From NCBI GenBank assembly GCA_965279355.1, contig OZ257155.1:4464001-4528000 (forward strand): DNA of 64,000 bases, written 5' to 3'. A program made the position numbers and the translations under genes. Positions 26,262 through 34,633 of this stretch are shown here, one piece after another. Under the pieces are notes generated by a model that ran no database searches, was not told the DNA's origin, and was given only the letters and a program-made list of their open reading frames with translations. The stretch comes from G965279355 sp965279355. GTDB lineage: Bacteria; Pseudomonadota; Alphaproteobacteria; CACIAM-22H2. Position 1 is the stretch's first letter; each line of letters opens with the position of its first letter.

Positions 26262-26480
26262 TTATGAGGCGGCGGCAGATTTTGATGCGGCCGCCTTTGA
26301 CGAAGCCGCTGCAGGCTTAGCGCGGGCTTTGCGCACACGCTTGGGTGCAGCCGGTTCCGGAGGCGGCAGTGTTGCTTCGTGGGCGAGGCGTGCTTCGCGC
26401 AGCTTTGCCGTGCGATTGGCGAGCGCCTGCGCATCGGCATCCATGATTGTTTTCCACTCGGGGGGCTTTTCGGTCGCCAT
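26262..26480 (-). CDS. Small conserved-looking hypothetical protein
   Basis: This 72-residue protein has a charged N-terminal half (EKPPEWKTIMDADAQALANR) with helical character and a C-terminal tail of Lys, Ala and Ser. An AGAGG site lies 9 bases before the ATG. The Ala/Lys/Ser tail resembles low-complexity DNA-binding tails, but nothing more can be claimed. It lies downstream of the exported protein at 26502-26819 on the same strand, 21 bases apart, and may be co-transcribed. Confidence 0.5.
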   Translation of the reverse strand: MATEKPPEWKTIMDADAQALANRTAKLREARLAHEATLPPPEPAAPKRVRKARAKPAAASSKAAASKSAAAS

Positions 26481-26501
26481 GGGAATGCCTCTTGGTTGAA
26501 G

Positions 26502-26819
26502 TCAGCGGGGGATGGGCGAGATCGACGGCGGGGGCGCCTCGACCCCGGCGGGCAGTCGGATCGCTGACGGTGGTGTTATGCCGGCCGGTGGGGCCGGGTG
26601 GTTCATCGAGCGGGCCTGATTCAGGGTGGATTGCAGGGCGCCATATTGCGCCATGTCCTCGGGATTGCCGCGCAGAAGAATCTCATTAGCCCGTGTTTCG
26701 GCACTGCGCTGGCTCATCTCACCGGGATGGAGTGGCGGCAAAGGGGTATCCGACGCCTGGACAATCGCAGGTCCGGCGGCAGCCAGAAGCGCAATTAACG
26801 CGGTACGGAAAGCCTTCAT
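26502..26819 (-). CDS. Exported hypothetical protein
   Basis: This 105-residue protein has a clear Sec signal peptide (basic KAFR, hydrophobic LIALLAAAG, cleavage near VQASD). The mature part is short, has one predicted helix with many charged residues (QRSAETRANEILLRGN) and ends in a Pro-rich tail. I do not recognise the family. It is divergent from the pirin gene, with 47 bases between the starts. Confidence 0.6.
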   Translation of the reverse strand: MKAFRTALIALLAAAGPAIVQASDTPLPPLHPGEMSQRSAETRANEILLRGNPEDMAQYGALQSTLNQARSMNHPAPPAGITPPSAIRLPAGVEAPPPSISPIPR

Positions 26820-26866
26820 CTTAGTATTATGTGGGTATTGAGAGGTCTTTTGGCAATGAGCGCTCC

Positions 26867-27766
26867 ATGAGCAGTATTCTGGAATGGATCGAGGGCCGGG
26901 CGCGGGACGTCGACGGCCTGGCCGTGCGCAGGGTTCTGCCGCACCGCGGGGGCCGCATGATCGGTCCGTGGATTTTCTTCGATCACATGGGACCGACGGA
27001 ATTGAAGCCCGGTCACGGTATGGATGTGCGGCCGCACCCGCATATCTGCCTGTCGACGGTCACCTATCTGTTCGAGGGTGAAATCCTTCATCGCGACAGC
27101 GTCGGTTCCGTGCAGACGATCACGCCCGGCGCCATCAACTGGATGACCGCAGGCCGCGGCATTGTCCACTCCGAGCGCACGCCTGGCAGGTTGCGCAAAA
27201 CGGGTGGTCGCATGCATGGTATCCAGACATGGGTGGCGCTGCCTGATGCCGAACTCGAACGCGATCCGGGTTTCTTTCATATCCCGGCCAGCGATCTGCC
27301 GGCTTGGGAAAAAGACGGATTGCAATGGAACCTGCTTGTCGGCGCCGCCTTCGGCCGCAAGGTTGCCCTCGACGTCTATTGGCCGATGTCCTATCTGCAT
27401 GTGACATCGCAAAACGGCGGCGGCACAACCTTGCCCGCGGACTTCAGCGAGCGTGGTATCTACACTGTCAACGGCGAGGTCAGGATCGACGGCGAGGCGA
27501 TTCCCGTCGGCACGATGGCCAGCCTAGCCAAAGGCGTGACACCGGAGCTTCGTCTGGGTGCTGGTGCGTCGCTGATGCTGATCGGCGGCGAGCCAGTTGG
27601 AAAGCGCCTCATCTGGTGGAATTTCGTGGCACCAACCGAAGCCCGGCTGGAACAGGCCAAGCAGGATTGGCGCGCCGGCCGATTTGCGAGAGTGCCGGAT
27701 GAAACGGAATTCATCCCGATGCCGGGCGACGAAGCCGCCAAGCCGACACCAGCCGGCTTCAACTGA
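26867..27766 (+). CDS. Pirin-family cupin protein
   Basis: This 299-residue bicupin has the pirin N-terminal metal site in DVRPHPHICLSTVTYLFEGE, with further ligands in HRDSVG and GRGIVHSE. The C-terminal cupin is degenerate, as usual. Pirins are iron-binding; some have quercetinase activity or regulate metabolism, including pyruvate dehydrogenase in one studied case. Start at the ATG at 26867 is preferred over a GTG 36 bases upstream because family sequence begins there. No functional partner is adjacent. Confidence 0.88.
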   Translation: MSSILEWIEGRARDVDGLAVRRVLPHRGGRMIGPWIFFDHMGPTELKPGHGMDVRPHPHICLSTVTYLFEGEILHRDSVGSVQTITPGAINWMTAGRGIVHSERTPGRLRKTGGRMHGIQTWVALPDAELERDPGFFHIPASDLPAWEKDGLQWNLLVGAAFGRKVALDVYWPMSYLHVTSQNGGGTTLPADFSERGIYTVNGEVRIDGEAIPVGTMASLAKGVTPELRLGAGASLMLIGGEPVGKRLIWWNFVAPTEARLEQAKQDWRAGRFARVPDETEFIPMPGDEAAKPTPAGFN

Positions 27767-27775
27767 GCCGCGTTG

Positions 27776-28030
27776 TCAGCGCAGCGGCGTACGGACGATC
27801 AGAGCCTGAATGGTGGCTTCGCCGAGCTTGCGGACCGCTTCCAGCCGGTGAAACCCCGAAACCAGGACATAGCGCTCCTTGTCGGCGCGCACATGGATCG
27901 GTGTCTGAAGGCCTTTTTCGGCGATGCTGGCGGCCAGGCCGTCGACTTTCGTAGCGTCGAGGGTCGAGCGCATACGCGCCGGTACGTAGATCGTGTCGAC
28001 CTTGACCGGCACGGATTGCATCATCGGCAT
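27776..28030 (-). CDS. Small ParB/Srx-like nucleotide-binding domain protein
   Basis: This 84-residue protein is essentially one ParB N-terminal-like domain. It has VDTIYVPARMR, a GLAASIAEKGLQTPIHV segment and LVSGFHRLEAVRKLG, where GFHR at 59-62 matches the GxxR phosphate-binding motif of ParB CTPases. It lacks the helix-turn-helix and dimer domains of a partition protein, so it is not chromosomal ParB. Sulfiredoxin shares this fold but has a Cys in the equivalent motif, absent here. It lies 18 bases downstream of greB on the same strand. Confidence 0.72.
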   Translation of the reverse strand: MPMMQSVPVKVDTIYVPARMRSTLDATKVDGLAASIAEKGLQTPIHVRADKERYVLVSGFHRLEAVRKLGEATIQALIVRTPLR

Positions 28031-28048
28031 TGGAGTCCTCGGCGTCCT

Positions 28049-28600
<552 letters not shown>

Positions 28601-28628
28601 GGTCGTAAAACGAAATTCATCCTGAAAG

Positions 28629-28787
28629 TTACAGTCGCGCCAGCAGGCGCGAGGCGGCGATGAACGAAAACAGGATCATCGCGAACAGCAGCACGCGACC
28701 GATCGCCGAGCCGCGCCACGTGGCGTAACCGGCAGCGGCGAACATTGCCAGCACCCCCAGAAATCCGAATACGATCTTTGTGTCCAT
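28629..28787 (-). CDS. Small two-helix membrane protein
   Basis: This 52-residue protein has two hydrophobic segments, VFGFLGVLAMFAAAGYA and VLLFAMILFSFIAASRL, joined by a short basic turn (TWRGSAIGR). The ATG at 28787 is used because the longer open frame upstream overlaps the divergent prfB start and loses hydrophobic character. It resembles the short twin-transmembrane proteins common beside housekeeping genes in alphaproteobacteria. Function is unknown. greB lies 28 bases downstream on the same strand. Confidence 0.6.
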   Translation of the reverse strand: MDTKIVFGFLGVLAMFAAAGYATWRGSAIGRVLLFAMILFSFIAASRLLARL

Positions 28788-28881
28788 GAGCGGAGAGTAG
28801 CAGGGAGCGGCAGGGACGCGCATCCGACTTGATTTCACGCCGCCAATCGTCAATAAGCTGAGCCACAGACGGGATATACCA

Positions 28882-30013
28882 ATGCGCGACGAAATCAAGA
28901 CAATCGCCTCCGACATCAAGCAGTCATTGGAACTGCTGAGGAGGCATCTTTGACTGGGATAAGGCCGTCCGCCGCCTCGATGAGCTGAACGCGCTCGCCA
29001 ACGATCCCAATCTCTGGAACGATTCCCAGAAGGCCCAGGGCATGCTGCGCGAGCGCGCGCAGCTTGAAAAGGCGATCGGCGTCATCCGGTCGCTCGACCG
29101 GGAACTCGACGACGCCGTCACACTGATTGAGCTTGGCGAGGCCGAGGGCGATGACACCTCCGTCGCCGAAGGCGAGAACGTCATTCGCACGCTGAAGCCG
29201 GCCGCCGAGAAGCGCGGCCTTGAGGCGCTGCTTTCCGGCGAAGCCGACGGCAACGACGCGTTCGTGGAAATTCACGCCGGCTCCGGCGGTACGGAATCGC
29301 AGGACTGGGCCAGCATGCTGCTGCGCATGTACATGCGCTGGGCGGAAGCGCATGACTGCAAGCTCGAATTCCTGGAAGAAAGTCCCGGCGAAGTGGCGGG
29401 CATCAAATCGGCAACAATCAAGGTGATGGGACTCAACGCTTACGGCTGGCTGAAGACGGAAACCGGCGTCCATCGTCTGGTGCGCATCTCGCCGTTCGAT
29501 TCGAACGCGCGACGGCACACGTCGTTTGCTTCCGTCTGGGTCTACCCTGTTGTCGACGACAAGATCGACATTCAGGTGAACGAGGGCGATCTGCGGATCG
29601 ACGTCTATCGTGCGTCCGGCGCCGGCGGTCAGCACGTTAACAAGACCGAAAGCGCAGTCCGCATGACGCATATTCCGACCGGCATCGTCGTCGCCTGCCA
29701 GAACGACCGCTCGCAGCACAAGAACCGTGCCGAAGCGATGAAGATGCTGAAGGCGCGCCTCTATGAAGCCGAACTCAAGAAGCGCGAGGCGGCATCGGAG
29801 GCGATCGAGGCGGCCAAGACCGATATCGGCTGGGGTCACCAGATCCGCTCCTATGTCCTGCAGCCCTATCAGATGGTGAAGGATCTACGGACCGGCGTGC
29901 AGACATCGGATTCCAGCGGCGTGCTGGATGGCGATATCGACCGGTTCCTTGAGGCCAGCCTGAGCCAGAAGCTGAAAGGCGCGCCCGGCGAGACTGTTGC
30001 CGATATCGACTGA
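28882..30013 (+). CDS. prfB: Peptide chain release factor 2, with programmed +1 frameshift
   Basis: RF2 terminates translation at UGA and UAA. The first 23 codons (28882-28950) end in CTT and an in-frame TGA; translation must skip T at 28951 and continue from GAC at 28952 to the stop at 30013. The product has 376 residues, with the UGA-reading SPF motif at 203-205 and the peptidyl-hydrolysis GGQ motif at 248-250. Coding upstream of 29042 is confirmed by DWDKAVRRLDELNALA, typical of RF2. Low RF2 raises frameshifting, so the gene is autoregulated. Automatic callers would shorten it. Confidence 0.95.
28939..28954 (+). other. RF2 programmed +1 frameshift site
   Basis: AGGAGG at 28939-28944 acts as an internal Shine-Dalgarno sequence, three bases before CTT (28948-28950), followed by TGA C. 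This spacing and the CTT-TGA-C order are the same as in the E. coli prfB site. Reading after the slip gives Leu-Asp-Trp-Asp. Confidence 0.95.
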
Positions 30014-30049
30014 TTGCGGGCTCTGACACCTCGGCATATGCCTGACAGG

Positions 30050-30075
30050 GGAACGCTTGTCCCTTGGCTCTCGTT
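30050..30075 (+). promoter_or_regulatory. EcfG-type (general stress response) promoter
   Basis: GGAAC at 30050-30054 and CGTT at 30072-30075 are 17 bases apart, matching the alphaproteobacterial EcfG consensus GGAAC-N16/17-CGTT. Transcription would start near 30083, about 20 bases before the ATG of the small membrane protein at 30104. Confidence 0.65.
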
Positions 30076-30103
30076 TCACCCCGGTGCAACCGGGAGTGCC
30101 CCT

Positions 30104-30178
30104 ATGAACGGCCTGATTTATCTTGTTGGTCTGGTGGTAGTCATTGCCGCCGTCCTGAGTTTTCTGGGTTTCAGCTGA
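30104..30178 (+). CDS. 24-residue single-helix membrane peptide
   Basis: The peptide MNGLIYLVGLVVVIAAVLSF plus LGFS is almost entirely one transmembrane helix. GGGAG lies 7 bases before the ATG and an EcfG-type promoter lies just upstream, so it has a complete expression signal. Very similar short peptides (MN-LIYLVGLVVVI pattern) are recalled from other alphaproteobacteria, often unannotated. A stress-related membrane role is suggested by the promoter only. It is too short for most gene finders. Confidence 0.65.
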   Translation: MNGLIYLVGLVVVIAAVLSFLGFS

Positions 30179-30324
30179 GGTCATTATGCGTGCGCCATAC
30201 GGGCCGCGCTGACCTTCTCTTGTAACTTCGCGCCCCGGCCTTGACCGGGCGGTGTCTTCGTCGCTTGATGGGCGGGGGACACCCGACTTCAACCCCGCCC
30301 CGATCTCCAACTGGCGAGGACGAC

Positions 30325-30627
30325 ATGAAATACGTGATGCTTGGAACGCTGGGTGCAGACTCGCTCTCAAAGCAGACGGCGCGCGCGACAACGGCGCGGG
30401 CGAAGCTGCGCGAGCTCGGCATAAAGCTGGAGAGCGTTTATTACACCCAGGGTGCGTATGATTTTGTCGATGTTGTCGACGCGCCCAATGCCGAGGCGAT
30501 GCTCGCATTCTCTGTCTGGTACAGCCAGCAGGGGTTCGGAAAGCTGCAGTCGCTGCCCGCCTTCGATGAGCGTAGTTTCGTGAAGGCGCTGGGTAAAGGC
30601 GGCCTACGCGGCAAGAAGAAGCGTTAG
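30325..30627 (+). CDS. GYD-domain protein
   Basis: This 100-residue protein matches the GYD family: YVMLGTLGADSL at the N-terminus, a helix with TARAKLRELGIKLESVYYTQGAYDFVDVVDAP (read in parts), and a basic GLRGKKKR tail. The fold is a ferredoxin-like alpha+beta dimer, and the function is unknown. The ATG at 30325 starts the domain; an upstream extension has no family character. It may be co-transcribed with the small membrane peptide under the EcfG-like promoter, 146 bases upstream. Confidence 0.8.
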   Translation: MKYVMLGTLGADSLSKQTARATTARAKLRELGIKLESVYYTQGAYDFVDVVDAPNAEAMLAFSVWYSQQGFGKLQSLPAFDERSFVKALGKGGLRGKKKR

Positions 30628-30659
30628 CGTCTGCCCGCCGCGCGGCCGGTGGGACGCTA
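30625..30659. terminator. Convergent-gene hairpin spanning both stop codons
   Basis: TAGCGTC (30625-30631) pairs exactly with GACGCTA (30653-30659), with GC-rich pairing inside. The left arm contains the TAG of the GYD gene and the right arm contains the stop of the PRC-barrel gene. No T-run follows on either strand, so intrinsic termination is uncertain. Confidence 0.5.
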
Positions 30660-31049
30660 CTTCGTCGCGTACTTGAATTCAGGCAGCGCCTTCAGCGCAT
30701 CCTTGGTGGCGCCTGCCAGCACCACGCGTTCATTCGTCATCTGCAGCGAGGTGTAAGGCACAGCGACGAGATGCTCGCCCATGCCAAGGAATCCGCCGAC
30801 CGAAAGGACGGCATAGGGCGTCTTCCCGTTATCGCCGATGATCACGTCGTCGACTTCGCCTACTGTCTCGTTGCGTTCGTTGACCACCGTCGATCCGTTC
30901 ACTTTCGAAGCCCGATGGCCGGTGCTGACCGACGCCGGGTCGACTCTCATCAGCGTGACCGATTGCTGCTGGCCCTGGGCATGAACGTCGACGGCCAGCG
31001 GTGTCGCGAGAAGGAATGCCGCTCCCGTGACGGCGAGTAGTTTTTTCAT
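30657..31049 (-). CDS. Exported PRC-barrel domain protein
   Basis: This 130-residue protein has a signal peptide (KKLLAVTGAAFLLATPLAV, cleavage near VHAQ) and a PRC-barrel domain: ASKVNGSTVVNERNETVGEVDDVIIG (read in parts), then PYAVLSVGGFLGMGEHLVAVPY. Exported PRC-barrel proteins are common in alphaproteobacteria and often stress-induced, but have no defined activity. The ATG at 31049 opens the signal peptide. An EcfG-type promoter at 31121-31097 would start transcription about 40 bases before it, in line with stress control. Confidence 0.85.
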   Translation of the reverse strand: MKKLLAVTGAAFLLATPLAVDVHAQGQQQSVTLMRVDPASVSTGHRASKVNGSTVVNERNETVGEVDDVIIGDNGKTPYAVLSVGGFLGMGEHLVAVPYTSLQMTNERVVLAGATKDALKALPEFKYATK

Positions 31050-31096
31050 GGGTGCTCCTTTGACAAGATGACCGCAAGGGCGATCCGTGCAAACCG

Positions 31097-31121
31097 AACG
31101 GGATTGTTCTGCGGGTGTTCC
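31097..31121 (-). promoter_or_regulatory. EcfG-type promoter for the PRC-barrel gene
   Basis: On the minus strand GGAAC (31121-31117) and CGTT (31100-31097) are separated by exactly 16 bases, a full match to the EcfG consensus. The predicted start point is about 40 bases before the ATG at 31049. Confidence 0.7.
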
Positions 31122-31189
31122 CACTACCGCGGAAAAGAGCTTTCACGCGGTTTTGTGACAAGGAACTGTCGGCGCGGGCCAATCCTCGT

Positions 31190-31209
31190 GACGGTGTTCA
31201 CACACCGTC
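31190..31209. repeat. Perfect hairpin between divergent PRC-barrel and lipoprotein genes
   Basis: GACGGTGT (31190-31197) and ACACCGTC (31202-31209) form an 8-bp stem with a 4-base TCAC loop. No T-run follows on either strand. It could be an operator or a leader structure of the lipoprotein gene. Confidence 0.5.
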
Positions 31210-31274
31210 TGGCGCCGGGATTATGCGAGCCTCAATCTCCCTTTTTCCCTGTCCGCTTCACCATGGGGAACGCG

Positions 31275-32210
31275 ATGACCATCCGAGCGAGAATCGCATT
31301 GGCGACATTGGGCGTTGCCGCTCTGGCTGCCGGCTGCGAGCCGGTGCCCTATGTCATCAATGTCCGTGAAGCAAATCTTTTGCCGCCCGATATGGCGGTC
31401 GACTATCTGCGTTCGTTGCCGCCACCGTCGGGTGCGGTAATCATTCGCCCCGATCACGAGCATTGCGAGTTTGCATCCAATGGCATGCGTGTTGCTGCCG
31501 CCAATCCGCAATATGCGCAGCGCGTGATCGATACGCTCAACGTCGACAAGCGGCGGGTCGATCAGGAGCAGGCAACGCTGGAGCGCGAGCGTCAGCGCGC
31601 GGAGGATGAACAGCGGGATCGTGTACGCTGGATGCGCTCAAGGGGCTTCACCGAACTGGCGGACGAGCAGCGGCGTCTTCAGGAAGAACATCGCACACCG
31701 GAGCGCTGGCTTCGCCTTCGTGGACTGCCGGCGGGCCAGATCGACCGGGCCTATGCCGGGATGGATCGCGAGAAGGCCGACCTTGCGAACCGCATGAAGG
31801 TCATCGATGGCGCGATGGCGCGCGAGCGCCAGATGTTCGCGGAGCGCCGCGAGGCGCTGGATGTCCGTGAGCGTCAAATTACCAACCGCATTGCTGAAAT
31901 CCAGGCGCGTGTTCACGAAGTCGCCAGCTACGAGCGGGTTGCGTTTGTCGTTGTCCGGAGGTTTCGCGGCGAAATGACTATCGATATCGAATACGAAGTG
32001 CCAAACGCGCACCGGATCGACGGCTGCGGCTTCAGGGTGGAGCCGAACAACCCACAGGCGCCGGAAACCGTGCAACGGATTGCTACGGCGCTGACAGCGT
32101 TGGGCGCCGAGGGACAGACCGGCGTGCGTGCCGAGCCGCCGCTGGGCGAGGGCAGGCGCTGGAGTGCCAGTTCCGAGGGGTCGGGCCCCTCTACCGCAGG
32201 CCGGCCATAG
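31275..32210 (+). CDS. Lipoprotein with long coiled-coil, function unknown
   Basis: This 311-residue protein has a lipobox (LAAGC, acylated Cys21) and should be anchored in the outer membrane. Residues about 85-220 are rich in Arg, Glu, Gln and Ala with heptad character (QERERQRAEDEQRD-like), predicted coiled-coil. A C-terminal globular part has FVVVRRFRGEMTIDIEYEV. Of the two close ATGs, 31275 has GGGGAA at proper spacing; 31263 is the alternative. I do not recognise the family. The kinase-like gene lies 134 bases downstream. Confidence 0.7.
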   Translation: MTIRARIALATLGVAALAAGCEPVPYVINVREANLLPPDMAVDYLRSLPPPSGAVIIRPDHEHCEFASNGMRVAAANPQYAQRVIDTLNVDKRRVDQEQATLERERQRAEDEQRDRVRWMRSRGFTELADEQRRLQEEHRTPERWLRLRGLPAGQIDRAYAGMDREKADLANRMKVIDGAMARERQMFAERREALDVRERQITNRIAEIQARVHEVASYERVAFVVVRRFRGEMTIDIEYEVPNAHRIDGCGFRVEPNNPQAPETVQRIATALTALGAEGQTGVRAEPPLGEGRRWSASSEGSGPSTAGRP

Positions 32211-32344
32211 GGTTGTGGTACGGGAGTGAAAGTTTCCGGCAGTCGTTATGTGGGGAAATGAAGCGCTGATCCGTTGTCGGGCTGCTGCTTCTTAAAAAGA
32301 TGGTGCGCGGTAGTTCGTTAGCGCCAGCCGGTAAGGGTGCCTTG

Positions 32345-34630
32345 ATGAATATGAGCGATCAATTCGACCCGCTTTTCGAGGGATCTCTTGTTGGGGACTA
32401 CCGTATTGAGCGTGTCCTCGGTGAGGGCAGTTTCAGCATCTCCTATCTCGCGGTGGATATCACGAGCGAGGAGACGGTTGTCATCAAGGAGTACCTCCCA
32501 CTTGATATTGCGATCCGTGACGGCACCGATGTTCGTCCGCGTTTGGGCGCAGAGGCGGAATACGACAAATGGCGGGAGCGCTTTCTTCATGAGGCGCGCA
32601 GTCTCGAAGGACTGAGTCACCCCAACATCGTCAATGTGCGGCAGGTGTTCGAGGCGAATAACACCGCCTACATTGTGATGGACCACGAGGAAGGTGAAAC
32701 GCTCGACGCCATTCTGATCGCCGGTGATGCGTTCGGCGAGACTGATTTCCGCAATCTCGCGCTGCCGCTGATCGACGGTCTGGACGCTGTCCACAAAGTA
32801 GGCCTGCTGCACGGCAATATCGAGCCTTCGAGCATCCGGTTGCGCGATGATCGCTCGCCGGTGTTGCTCGATTTCGGAGTGACGCGCCAGGCCACGAGCC
32901 TCACCCCGGGCTATGCGGCGATCGAGCAGTACACGAGCCATGAAACGCAGGGACCGTGGACCGATCTCTATTCGCTGGCGGCGGTTCTATACCGGATCAT
33001 TGCCGGTGTTGAGCCGATGGACGCGCCGGCCCGCCTGCTGGATGACCGCATGCCGTCGGCGGCCGATGTTGGCGGCGGCGTCTATGCGGGCGCCATTCTC
33101 CATGCGGTCGATCAGGCACTATCCGTGCGACCGCCCGACCGGCCGCAGAGTGCGGCCGAATGGCGGCCGATGTTCGACACGCCGATTCCGCTTCCAGGCC
33201 GCCCGCCAGGTTTTGAAAGGCCGCTGATCGGCGAGCGGCTCGAAGGCGAGCGTCCGGCGAAAGACGAAGGGACCTGGGAGGATCACGACGCCGAATACGA
33301 TCAGTATGAACATCAGCAGCGTCGCCGGCAGCGTCTCATCGTCGGCGCCCTCGTTGGTGTGCCGGCCATTGTGGCCGCCGGCTTTGGCTGGATGGTCTGG
33401 GATGCGTATCAGAATCCGAAATCCAATCTGCAGACACGCCTGCCGACAAGCACGACTGTGATTGCTGAAGAGTCCGCTGGGCCGAAGGCGGATCCCATCG
33501 CGGAGCTTCTGGAGCGCGAAACCGCCAAGCTTCTGGAGGCGGAACGACAGACGCAGGCAGCGGCCGTCAAAGTGCCGGAACCGCCGACCCCGCGCCCGGT
33601 TCCCACCCAACAGGCCGAAGCGCCAAAGCCGGCCGCACCCGCCGCCGCATCGCCACCGCCAGCGACTGCCGAAGTTGCGAGGCCGGTTACCCCGCCGGCG
33701 CCGCCCGTCGAGGTGGCGAAGCCGGTTGTGCCGCCGCCCCCGGTTGAAACAGCGCAAACGGCGGCTCCGCCATCGCCGCCAATCGCGGCGCCCCCTCCAG
33801 CCAGAACATCGCCACCAGAAACCAATACGGTCGCGACTGTCGAGCCTCCCAAGCCAGCGGAGCCCGCGCGCGCGCCGGTTCCGCCCGCGCCGCCAGCCGC
33901 AATGATGGCGCCGCCACCCGTGGCTCCCGTTCAAGATAGTCAGACAGCTTCAAGGCCCGAGGAACCGGTTGTCCCGTCGCCCGCCGTCACGCGGCCGGCG
34001 CCGCCCCCGACAATCGCGCGAGCACCTGAGCCGCGCCCCGTTCCGCCACCGGCGCGAACGCAGCCCCAGACACAACCCGCACCGCGCGCCACGCCCGCCG
34101 CGCCTATCACCCAGGCACCGTCCAATCCGCGCCTGGCCCTGACGGCGCCGGCTGTCCCCGTGCCGCCACCAGCGCCTGCGGCGCCGACGTCCAACACCGC
34201 AACAATTCAGGCCGCGCCGCTTGCACCGCCGCTGACCGGGCCGATCACTCTTACACCGCCCACAAGAGCAGACGCCGGACAGACCACTCGAACCTTCTCG
34301 TCGTCTTCGAGCTCGACCTCGACCTCGTCATCTTCGTTGGCGTCGGCCGCACCGCTAGCCGCTACTGCTCCGCCACCGCGTGTCGCACGTCCGGTTGCGC
34401 CCGTCGCCGCCATTCCCGTCGAGATCGGCCGCGTCGACAGCATCAACAGCGGCTGGGGATTCGTCGTGCTGCAGGCGCGCGGTCTCAACACCGGCGACCG
34501 GGTTTATGCCTATAACGGCAGCGAAAAGCTGTGGATGACGGTGCGGCGGATCAGCGGCACGCAGGTGTCCGCGGCGCCGGAAAGCGATATCCGGCGCTAC
34601 GCGAACAACCTGCGCGTCTACAAGGAATAG
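32345..34630 (+). CDS. Membrane-anchored Ser/Thr kinase-like protein, probable pseudokinase
   Basis: This 761-residue protein has an N-terminal Hanks-type kinase domain (about 19-285), one transmembrane helix (about 333-352), a Pro/Ala-rich region of roughly 280 residues, a Ser/Thr run and a C-terminal domain (GRVDSINSGWGFVVLQA...VRRISG). The glycine loop GEGSFS (26-31), Lys48 and DFG (176-178) are kept. The catalytic loop, normally HRDIKPSN, reads HGNIEPSS at 156-163: base Asp to Asn158, Lys to Glu160, metal Asn to Ser163. Phosphotransfer is therefore unlikely, and a nucleotide-binding scaffold is more probable. The C-terminal part would be periplasmic. Confidence 0.85.
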   Translation: MNMSDQFDPLFEGSLVGDYRIERVLGEGSFSISYLAVDITSEETVVIKEYLPLDIAIRDGTDVRPRLGAEAEYDKWRERFLHEARSLEGLSHPNIVNVRQVFEANNTAYIVMDHEEGETLDAILIAGDAFGETDFRNLALPLIDGLDAVHKVGLLHGNIEPSSIRLRDDRSPVLLDFGVTRQATSLTPGYAAIEQYTSHETQGPWTDLYSLAAVLYRIIAGVEPMDAPARLLDDRMPSAADVGGGVYAGAILHAVDQALSVRPPDRPQSAAEWRPMFDTPIPLPGRPPGFERPLIGERLEGERPAKDEGTWEDHDAEYDQYEHQQRRRQRLIVGALVGVPAIVAAGFGWMVWDAYQNPKSNLQTRLPTSTTVIAEESAGPKADPIAELLERETAKLLEAERQTQAAAVKVPEPPTPRPVPTQQAEAPKPAAPAAASPPPATAEVARPVTPPAPPVEVAKPVVPPPPVETAQTAAPPSPPIAAPPPARTSPPETNTVATVEPPKPAEPARAPVPPAPPAAMMAPPPVAPVQDSQTASRPEEPVVPSPAVTRPAPPPTIARAPEPRPVPPPARTQPQTQPAPRATPAAPITQAPSNPRLALTAPAVPVPPPAPAAPTSNTATIQAAPLAPPLTGPITLTPPTRADAGQTTRTFSSSSSSTSTSSSSLASAAPLAATAPPPRVARPVAPVAAIPVEIGRVDSINSGWGFVVLQARGLNTGDRVYAYNGSEKLWMTVRRISGTQVSAAPESDIRRYANNLRVYKE

Positions 34631-34633
34631 CGC

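Noticed and set aside
27776..28030. Chromosome partition protein ParB
   Set aside because: Only the N-terminal-like domain is present, without helix-turn-helix, and no parA or parS is nearby.
31162..31190. Third EcfG promoter before the lipoprotein (GGAAC ... CGTG)
   Set aside because: The spacer is 20 bases and the -10 is not CGTT.
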